A stretch of 64,000 bases of DNA, taken from positions 682,001 to 746,000 of the forward strand of contig NC_007510.1 in NCBI RefSeq assembly GCF_000012945.1, read 5' to 3'. The translations under genes and the position numbers were made by a program. Source of the stretch: Burkholderia lata (GTDB lineage Bacteria > Pseudomonadota > Gammaproteobacteria > Burkholderiales > Burkholderiaceae). Positions 58,414-64,000 of the stretch are shown in pieces; the first letter of the stretch is position 1, and every line of letters begins with the position of its first letter. Below the pieces are notes generated by a model. It was not told the origin of the DNA and searched no databases. It saw only the letters and a program-made list of their open reading frames with translations.

Positions 58414-59347
58414 ATGCTAGATCCTCGCGCACGAACCCTCCTGAAAACCCTGATCGAACGGTATATCGCCGACGGTCAGCCAGTCGGATCGCGCACGTTG
58501 TCCCGTTACTCCGGGCTCGAGCTGAGCCCGGCGACGATCCGCAACGTGATGTCCGACCTGGAGGAGCTCGGCCTCGTGTCGAGCCCGCATACGTCGGCCG
58601 GCCGCGTGCCGACGCCGCGCGGCTACCGGCTGTTCGTCGACACGATGCTGACGGTCGAGGCGCCGATCGACGCCGAAGCCGTCGCGCGGCAGGTGCAGAA
58701 CACGCTGCAGGCCGGCGAGCCGCAGCAGCGGGTCGTGGCGGCCGCCGCGAGCGTGCTGTCGAACCTGTCGCAGTTCGCGGGCGTCGTGCTGACGCCGCGC
58801 CGCAGCCACGTGTTCAAGCAGATCGAGTTCATGCGCCTGTCGGACAAGCGCATCCTGCTGATCATCGTCACGCCCGAGGGCGACGTGCAGAACCGGATGC
58901 TCGCGACGCCGCCTGCGCGACGAGATCGACCAGTTGCGCGGCGACATGACGGCGCTGATGCATCTGGCCGTGACGGCCAGCACCGAGGTGCCCGATACCG
59001 AGGACACCGTGCTGATTTCCGGCGAGCGCAACCTGCTCGAGGTGGCGGACCTTTCTTCCGACATGGCGCGGCTGCGCAAGCTGTTCGACGTATTCGACCA
59101 AAAGACGGGCCTCCTGCAACTGCTCGACGTGTCGAGCCACGCCCAGGGCGTGCAGATCTTCATTGGCGGCGAATCGACGCTCGTGCCGATCGAGGAAATG
59201 AGCGTCGTCACCGCGCCTTACGAGGTGAACGGGCAGATCGTCGGCACGCTCGGCGTGATCGGCCCGACCCGCATGGCGTACAACCGCGTGATACCGATCG
59301 TCGACATCACTGCGCGCCTGCTGTCGCTCACGCTGAGCCAGCAGTAG
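58414..59347 (+). pseudogene. hrcA: hrcA (heat-inducible transcription repressor) with internal out-of-frame deletion
   Basis: The first 166 codons (58414-58911, [17 protein letters not shown] to NRMLATP) and the last 144 codons (58913-59347, [10 protein letters not shown] to LSLTLSQQ) match HrcA in two different frames. The frames are joined by a single base. The intact family protein is about 340 residues, so about 30 codons (90 nt) are missing where only one nucleotide remains. The estimated deletion is 89 bp and shifts the frame. The junction lies in a CGCCGC-type repeat, which suggests slippage or microhomology-mediated loss. Translation would run out of frame to 59400 and lose the dimerisation core. 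HrcA represses groESL/dnaK-type genes through CIRCE. Confidence 0.85.
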
Positions 59348-59494
59348 CCCGCCAGCGCCAGCCCGATCCCGCCCCGTCATCGTGCCGCGGCACTGCGTAA
59401 GCAGGCAGTCGGCCGAACGGCCAGCCGACCGGTGCGGGGCGGCCCGCTATAATTGAGAGCCGTCCGGTCCCGTGCCCCGAGCACGTAATTGCCC

Positions 59495-60559
59495 ATGCGT
59501 TTCGATCTTGAGCCGCCTTCGAGCACCGCGGCTGCCCATCGCATCGGTGTGCTGCTGATCAATCTCGGCACGCCCGACGCCCCTACGCCGCGCGCGGTGC
59601 GGCGCTACCTGGCCGAATTCCTGTCGGATCCGCGGGTCGTCGAGATTCCGCAGGCCGTCTGGCAGGTGCTGCTGCGCACGCTGATCCTGCCGCTGCGCGG
59701 CCGCGCGTCCGCAAAGAAATACGCAGCCGTCTGGATGCCCGAGGGCTCGCCGCTGCGTGTGTACACGGAGCGCCAGACGGACAGCGTGCGGCATCTGCTC
59801 ACGTCGAACGGCTATCACGTGATGGTCGATTACGCGATGCGCTACGGCAGCCCGAACATTTCGCACGCGCTCGCGCAGTTCAAGCGTGCGGGCGTCGAGC
59901 GCGTGCTGCTGATGCCGATGTATCCGCAATACTCGGCGTCGACCACGGCCACCGCCTTCGACGCCGCTTTCGACGCGCTCGCGCGCATGCGCAACCAGCC
60001 CGAGGTACGCACGGTGCGGCACTACGCCGACCATCCGGCCTATATCCATGCGCTGGCCGAGCAGGTGCGCCAGTATTGGGCGCAGCACGGCCGGCCCGAT
60101 TTCGCGGCCGGCGACAAGCTCGTGCTGAGCTTTCACGGCGTGCCGAAGCGCACGCTCGACCTCGGCGACCCCTATCACGACCAGTGCCAGCAGACGGGTG
60201 CGCTGCTGACGGCCGCGCTCGGGCTGTCGACGACCGAGTGCCGCGTCACGTTCCAGTCGCGTTTCGGCAAGGCCGAATGGCTGCAGCCTTACACCGCGCC
60301 GACGCTGCGCGAGTTCGGCGAGGCCGGCGTGCGGCGCGCCGACGTGTTCTGTCCCGGTTTCACGGCCGACTGCCTGGAGACGATCGAGGAGATCGGCATG
60401 GAAGTGCGCGACGAGTTCCTCGCCGGCGGCGGCAAGGCGTTCCACCGCATTCCGTGCCTGAACGGTGCGCCCGCGTGGATCGGCGCGCTCGGCGAGATCG
60501 TCGCCGAGAATCTGCAGGGCTGGCCGGTCAGGGCCGCGCAGCCCGAAACGGTGAGCTGA
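59495..60559 (+). CDS. hemH: Ferrochelatase
   Basis: This 354-residue enzyme inserts iron into protoporphyrin IX, the last step of haem synthesis. Core motifs include [49 protein letters not shown] (catalytic His) and [17 protein letters not shown]. The start ATG at 59495 is preferred over a TTG two codons upstream. A TATAAT box at 59448-59453 is the probable -10. hslR follows across a repeat element. Confidence 0.95.
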   Translation: MRFDLEPPSSTAAAHRIGVLLINLGTPDAPTPRAVRRYLAEFLSDPRVVEIPQAVWQVLLRTLILPLRGRASAKKYAAVWMPEGSPLRVYTERQTDSVRHLLTSNGYHVMVDYAMRYGSPNISHALAQFKRAGVERVLLMPMYPQYSASTTATAFDAAFDALARMRNQPEVRTVRHYADHPAYIHALAEQVRQYWAQHGRPDFAAGDKLVLSFHGVPKRTLDLGDPYHDQCQQTGALLTAALGLSTTECRVTFQSRFGKAEWLQPYTAPTLREFGEAGVRRADVFCPGFTADCLETIEEIGMEVRDEFLAGGGKAFHRIPCLNGAPAWIGALGEIVAENLQGWPVRAAQPETVS

Positions 60560-60562
60560 GAT

Positions 60563-60641
60563 GAAACGACCCCCACGCTCACTTCGTTCACTGCCCCCCG
60601 AGGGGGCGGTCAGCCTCCTTGGGGCGGCCCGGCGGAGGCTG
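60563..60641 (+). repeat. Dispersed intergenic repeat with two hairpins, supplying the hslR ribosome site
   Basis: The segment contains CCCCC-CGA-GGGGG and the inverted pair CAGCCTCC (60611-60618) / GGAGGCTG (60634-60641). From memory, close variants of the CCCCCACGCTCACTTCGTTC...GGCGGAGGCTG block occur upstream of many genes in Burkholderia and related betaproteobacteria. The right arm contains GGAGG, which serves as the ribosome site of hslR. Copy number could not be tested here. Confidence 0.65.
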
Positions 60642-60643
60642 CG

Positions 60644-61051
60644 ATGAATTACAAGATTTCGACCGAACCGGGCGCGAAGCTGCGCATCGACAAATGGCTG
60701 TGGGCGGCCCGGTTCTTCAAGACGCGCTCGCTTGCGACCGATGCGGTCGACAAGGGGCACGTGAAGATCGGCGGCGCGGCGGTCAAGCCGGCGAAGGAAG
60801 TGCGCGTGGGCGACGAGGTCGAGATTGCGATCGACGGCATCGTCTGGCACATTGCCGTGCTCGGCGTGTGCGACGTGCGCGGGCCGGCGAGCGTCGCGCA
60901 GACGCTTTACGCGGAAACGGAAGCGGGGCGGGCCGCACGGCTCGCCGAACTGGAGCGGCGCCGCACGTATCGCGAGCCGGCAGCGGAATTGCACGGCCGG
61001 CCGACGAAGCGCGACCGGCGCATCATCGACAGATTTTCTGGTGGGAGCTGA
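60644..61051 (+). CDS. hslR: Hsp15-type S4-domain RNA-binding protein
   Basis: This 135-residue protein has an N-terminal S4 domain (LRIDKWLWAARFFKTRSLATDAVDKGHVKIGG) and a basic C-terminal tail (RRRTYREPAAELHGRPTKRDRRIIDRF). E. coli Hsp15 is heat-induced and rescues stalled 50S subunits that carry nascent chains. The start lies at ATG 60644, after GGAGG in the repeat. Placement before grpE-dnaK fits a heat-shock context. Confidence 0.9.
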   Translation: MNYKISTEPGAKLRIDKWLWAARFFKTRSLATDAVDKGHVKIGGAAVKPAKEVRVGDEVEIAIDGIVWHIAVLGVCDVRGPASVAQTLYAETEAGRAARLAELERRRTYREPAAELHGRPTKRDRRIIDRFSGGS

Positions 61052-61184
61052 ACATCTGGTCGAACGTCGCCCGCGCGCTCCCGTATTCGGTCGTGCGGTC
61101 GGTAACGGCTCCGGACAGGCAGATGGTGGTGGTGCCGGCAATGAGTACCAGCGCGACCACCGAGATCGCAAAGGTCAGTTTCAC
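61023..61184 (-). CDS. Possible small exported protein (53 residues)
   Basis: The minus strand has GAGGGGAG (61189-61196), then a GTG at 61184. The frame begins with a hydrophobic, signal-like stretch (KLTFAISVVALVLIAGTTT) and a Cys at residue 22. It ends SSHQKICR. It overlaps the hslR 3' end by 29 bp on the other strand. No family was recognised. A good ribosome site and signal-like N-terminus support it. Confidence 0.5.
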   Translation of the reverse strand: MKLTFAISVVALVLIAGTTTICLSGAVTDRTTEYGSARATFDQMFSSHQKICR

Positions 61185-61430
61185 GGTACTCCCCTCGAGA
61201 AGAAGGGTGAAAACGGCGCCAGGTGGATGTCAGGCGGCGGTCAGCTAGGGGTAAACACGCTTTTCCGACGCTTGAGTGCAGTGTAGTGCAGCGGGCCTGT
61301 GCCAAGCTAGTACTTGCCAGGTAAGCGTTGTTACAGCCCGTTTCGCCCGTAATGGCGGACTATGCGGGCAATGTCCCGGCGTGACGCCCGGTTGTTTCGC
61401 GGCATTGGAGAATGCCGGCGAATAACCCTC
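61185..61430. other. Intergenic region upstream of grpE
   Basis: There is no gene here. The stretch holds the promoter side of the small minus-strand gene and, further on, the grpE heat-shock promoter. No CIRCE element (TTAGCACTC-N9-GAGTGCTAA) was seen. Confidence 0.55.
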
Positions 61431-61458
61431 TTGAAATCGTAGTTTTCACCCTTATTTG
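61431..61458 (+). promoter_or_regulatory. Candidate sigma-32 promoter of grpE
   Basis: CTTGAAA (61431-61437) is followed after 12 bp by CCCTTATTT, close to the heat-shock consensus CTTGAAA-N13-17-CCCATNT. It lies about 80 bp before grpE. Confidence 0.6.
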
Positions 61459-61539
61459 CACCAGCAATGTGCGGTGCCATCGGATATACGGTCCGGCGGT
61501 TGCCGATTTGGCTTCAACCTCTAATCGACTTTCAGCGAC

Positions 61540-62085
61540 ATGGAAAACACGCAAGAGAACCCGGCTACCCAATCGGCCGAAGATATCGGCAGCGAGAAGC
61601 AGGCGGCGCAAGGCGCTGCTCCCGCCGCCGAAGCAGCCGACGCGGCGCTCGCGGAGGCTCAAGCCAAGGTCGCCGAGCTGCAGGAGAGCTACCTGCGGGC
61701 GAAGGCCGAGACCGAGAACGTCCGCCGCCGCGCGCAGGACGACGTCTCGAAGGCGCACAAGTTCGCGATCGAGGGTTTCGCGGAGCACCTGCTGCCGGTG
61801 CTGGACAGCCTGGAAGCGGCCGTCAACGATACATCTGGCGATATCACGAAGGTACGCGAAGGCGTCGAGCTGACGCTGCGCCAGCTGACGAACGCACTCG
61901 AGAAGGGCCGTGTCGTCGCGCTGAACCCGGTCGGCGAGAAGTTCGATCCGCACCAGCACCAGGCGATTTCGATGGTGCCGGCCGAGCAGGAGCCGAACAC
62001 CGTCGTCACCGTGCTGCAAAAGGGCTACACGATCGCCGACCGCGTGCTGCGTCCGGCGCTCGTCACCGTCGCGCAGCCGAAGTAA
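61540..62085 (+). CDS. grpE: Nucleotide exchange factor GrpE
   Basis: This 181-residue cochaperone releases ADP from DnaK. It has an acidic, Ala/Glu-rich N-terminal helix (about 1-70) and the conserved core [19 protein letters not shown]. The head domain has [10 protein letters not shown] and [15 protein letters not shown], ending ITVAQPK-like. It is intact, unlike the nearby hrcA, and the sigma-32-type promoter upstream should make it heat-inducible. Confidence 0.95.
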   Translation: MENTQENPATQSAEDIGSEKQAAQGAAPAAEAADAALAEAQAKVAELQESYLRAKAETENVRRRAQDDVSKAHKFAIEGFAEHLLPVLDSLEAAVNDTSGDITKVREGVELTLRQLTNALEKGRVVALNPVGEKFDPHQHQAISMVPAEQEPNTVVTVLQKGYTIADRVLRPALVTVAQPK

Positions 62086-62095
62086 GGCCGTCGCG

Positions 62096-62521
62096 ATGCT
62101 GCCCGCCGGCGTCGATCCGGCCGCGTTCAACACGTTCGACATGCAGGCGCTGGACGCCGGCACGTTCGACGCGGCGATCGACGGTGCGGGCGACGCGCTC
62201 GCGGTGGTGTTCTTCTGGGGCGTCGACTGCTTCAACTGCGAGATCGCGAAGAAGGCGATGCTCGCCCAGCCCGACGCGATCCGCGCGCTGGACCTGAAGT
62301 GGTTCCATTGCAACGTGTACGAACACCATCAGCTGGGGCGCCGCTTCGGGCTGCACGGCGTGCCGACGTGGTTCTTCTTCCACCGCGGCAAGCGGCTGGG
62401 TCGTGCGACGGGCTGGCATGGCCTCGCGCAGTTCCAGGCAGCGGTTTCGGCGGCACGCGCGAAAATCGCCGCGTCGGGCGGCGATCCGTCGGACGGCGAT
62501 CCGCTAGCCGGAGGCGATTGA
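62096..62521 (+). CDS. Thioredoxin-like protein between grpE and dnaK
   Basis: This 141-residue protein has a thioredoxin fold with the redox motif C45-F-N-C48 (WGVDCFNCEIAKKA) and the cis-Pro loop GVPTWFFFHRGKRLG. No signal peptide is seen, so it should act in the cytoplasm. It begins 11 bp after the grpE stop, so the two are co-transcribed. A role in keeping chaperones or clients reduced during heat or oxidative stress is an inference from this position. Confidence 0.88.
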   Translation: MLPAGVDPAAFNTFDMQALDAGTFDAAIDGAGDALAVVFFWGVDCFNCEIAKKAMLAQPDAIRALDLKWFHCNVYEHHQLGRRFGLHGVPTWFFFHRGKRLGRATGWHGLAQFQAAVSAARAKIAASGGDPSDGDPLAGGD

Positions 62522-62552
62522 AAAAATTTAATATCCGCATCGCTCGTCGGGT

Positions 62553-62580
62553 CTTGAAAACGGATCGGACGGACGCATTT
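62553..62580 (+). promoter_or_regulatory. Candidate sigma-32 promoter of dnaK
   Basis: CTTGAAA (62553-62559) is followed after 14 bp by CGCATTT. The spacing and boxes fit a heat-shock promoter, about 90 bp before dnaK. Confidence 0.55.
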
Positions 62581-62603
62581 CGGGAACAGAGTTGAATTCT
62601 GGC

Positions 62604-62637
62604 GCGCAAAACCGCCCCAAAACGCGGGGTTTTGCGC
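62604..62637 (+). other. Hairpin in the dnaK leader
   Basis: GCGCAAAACC (62604-62613) pairs with GGTTTTGCGC (62628-62637). It lies 33 bp before the dnaK start. It could terminate the thioredoxin transcript in part or structure the dnaK 5' end. No U tract follows. Confidence 0.5.
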
Positions 62638-62669
62638 AGCAAACAAGCATTTCTGGAGATTAGGAAAAA

Positions 62670-64000
62670 ATGGGAAAGATCATCGGTATTGACCTCGGCA
62701 CCACGAACTCGTGCGTCGCCATCATGGAAGGCAACCAGGTCAAGGTCATCGAGAACTCGGAAGGCACGCGCACCACGCCGTCGATCATTGCCTACATGGA
62801 CGACAACGAAGTGCTCGTCGGCGCGCCGGCCAAGCGTCAGTCGGTGACCAACCCGAAGAACACGCTGTTCGCGGTGAAGCGCCTGATCGGCCGCCGCTTC
62901 GAAGAGAAGGAAGTCCAGAAGGACATCGGCCTGATGCCGTACACCATCGTCAAGGCCGACAACGGCGACGCATGGGTTGAAGCACACGGCGAAAAGCTGG
63001 CGCCGCCGCAGGTTTCGGCGGAAGTGCTGCGCAAGATGAAGAAGACGGCCGAAGACTACCTCGGCGAGCCGGTCACGGAAGCCGTGATCACGGTGCCGGC
63101 GTACTTCAACGACAGCCAGCGCCAGGCAACCAAGGACGCCGGCCGCATCGCGGGCCTCGAAGTCAAGCGGATCATCAACGAGCCGACCGCAGCCGCGCTC
63201 GCGTTCGGCCTCGACAAGGTCGAGAAGGGCGACCGCAAGATCGCCGTGTATGACCTCGGCGGCGGTACGTTCGACGTGTCGATCATCGAAATCGCGGACG
63301 TCGACGGCGAAATGCAGTTCGAAGTGCTGTCGACCAACGGCGACACGTTCCTCGGCGGCGAAGACTTCGACCAGCGCATCATCGATTACATCATCGGCGA
63401 GTTCAAGAAGGAGCAGGGCGTCGACCTGTCGAAGGACGTGCTCGCGCTGCAGCGCCTGAAGGAAGCCGCTGAAAAGGCGAAGATCGAGCTGTCGTCGAGC
63501 CAGCAGACCGAAATCAACCTGCCGTACATCACGGCAGACGCGTCGGGCCCGAAGCACTTGAACCTGAAGATCACCCGCGCGAAGCTGGAAGCGCTGGTGG
63601 AAGACCTCGTCGAGCGCACGATCGAACCGTGCCGCATCGCGATCAAGGACGCAGGCGTCAAGGTGTCGGACATCGACGACGTGATCCTGGTCGGCGGCCA
63701 GACGCGCATGCCGAAGGTGCTGGAGAAGGTGAAGGAATTCTTCGGCAAGGATCCGCGTCGTGACGTGAACCCGGACGAAGCTGTCGCAGTCGGCGCGGCG
63801 ATCCAGGGCCAGGTCCTGTCGGGCGACCGCAAGGACGTGCTGCTGCTCGACGTGACCCCGCTGTCGCTCGGCATCGAGACGCTCGGCGGCGTGATGACGA
63901 AGATGATCAGCAAGAACACGACGATCCCGACGAAGCACGCTCAGGTGTACTCGACGGCGGACGACAACCAGGGCGCCGTGACGATCAAGGTGTTCCAGGG
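62670..64000 (+). CDS. dnaK: Chaperone DnaK (Hsp70), 3' end cut by window
   Basis: The visible part covers about 443 of roughly 650 residues: the whole ATPase domain and the start of the substrate-binding domain. Motifs are [51 protein letters not shown] and [18 protein letters not shown], then [24 protein letters not shown]-type site precedes the ATG. It works with GrpE and DnaJ in protein folding. No frameshift is seen in the visible part. Confidence 0.96.
   Translation, partial: MGKIIGIDLGTTNSCVAIMEGNQVKVIENSEGTRTTPSIIAYMDDNEVLVGAPAKRQSVTNPKNTLFAVKRLIGRRFEEKEVQKDIGLMPYTIVKADNGDAWVEAHGEKLAPPQVSAEVLRKMKKTAEDYLGEPVTEAVITVPAYFNDSQRQATKDAGRIAGLEVKRIINEPTAAALAFGLDKVEKGDRKIAVYDLGGGTFDVSIIEIADVDGEMQFEVLSTNGDTFLGGEDFDQRIIDYIIGEFKKEQGVDLSKDVLALQRLKEAAEKAKIELSSSQQTEINLPYITADASGPKHLNLKITRAKLEALVEDLVERTIEPCRIAIKDAGVKVSDIDDVILVGGQTRMPKVLEKVKEFFGKDPRRDVNPDEAVAVGAAIQGQVLSGDRKDVLLLDVTPLSLGIETLGGVMTKMISKNTTIPTKHAQVYSTADDNQGAVTIKVFQ

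Noticed and set aside
61185..62669. CIRCE elements near grpE and dnaK
   Set aside because: No TTAGCACTC-N9-GAGTGCTAA-like repeat was found by eye in either upstream region.

Overview
The window is GC-rich bacterial chromosome with dense genes and short intergenic gaps. Gene content and order point to a betaproteobacterium of the genus Burkholderia, probably the B. cepacia complex and its main chromosome. Diagnostic clusters are queA-tgt-yajC-secD-secF, a split pqiA gene followed by pqiBC, a thioredoxin-like gene between grpE and dnaK, and oxyR-katG next to ubiA. The species was not tested. About 60 genes are recognised. The first (pntAA) and last (dnaK) are cut by the window edges. No rRNA, tRNA, CRISPR array or intact insertion sequence was seen.

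Layout. 1-2903: pntAA-pntAB-pntB transhydrogenase. 3006-7151: LysR/nitrilase divergent pair, VOC and WYL-regulator genes, and an ArsR-SRPBCC operon with a clear operator-promoter. 7248-10838: RlmL-like methyltransferase and a large membrane protein of the 'site-specific recombinase' family. 11316-14938: paraquat-inducible pqi operon. 15197-16973: cytochrome b561 and two YceI proteins. 17159-19990: MFS transporter and S41 protease. 20199-26282: Sec translocon accessory and queuosine operon. 26450-32698: recG, oxyR and katG. 32801-36007: a small hydrophobic protein gene, a broken dps, ubiA, proC and yggS. 36106-43584: glycolate oxidase glcFED, a second FAD oxidase, a cobalamin adenosyltransferase and hmp. 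43659-44320: a VapC/Phd toxin-antitoxin pair. 44436-48292: aroG, tldD and a nitrilase-like gene. 48356-58282: yhdP, glnE, recN and nadK. 58414-64000: broken hrcA, hemH, hslR, grpE, thioredoxin-like gene and dnaK.

The most interesting element is upstream of aroG (DAHP synthase). On the minus strand, a TTGCCA-N17-TATAAA promoter is followed by a 21-codon leader peptide with eight consecutive aromatic codons (Phe, Tyr and Trp). A strong intrinsic terminator and then aroG follow. Short segments can form mutually exclusive 1:2, 2:3 and 3:4 pairings, so this looks like a complete transcription attenuator that senses all three aromatic amino acids.

Two stress genes are damaged. hrcA carries an internal out-of-frame deletion, estimated at 89 bp, and dps keeps only about its first 25 codons. 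Both need checking against reads. If real, this strain lacks the HrcA heat-shock repressor and this copy of Dps, while oxyR, katG, grpE and dnaK look intact. Two candidate sigma-32 promoters precede grpE and dnaK.
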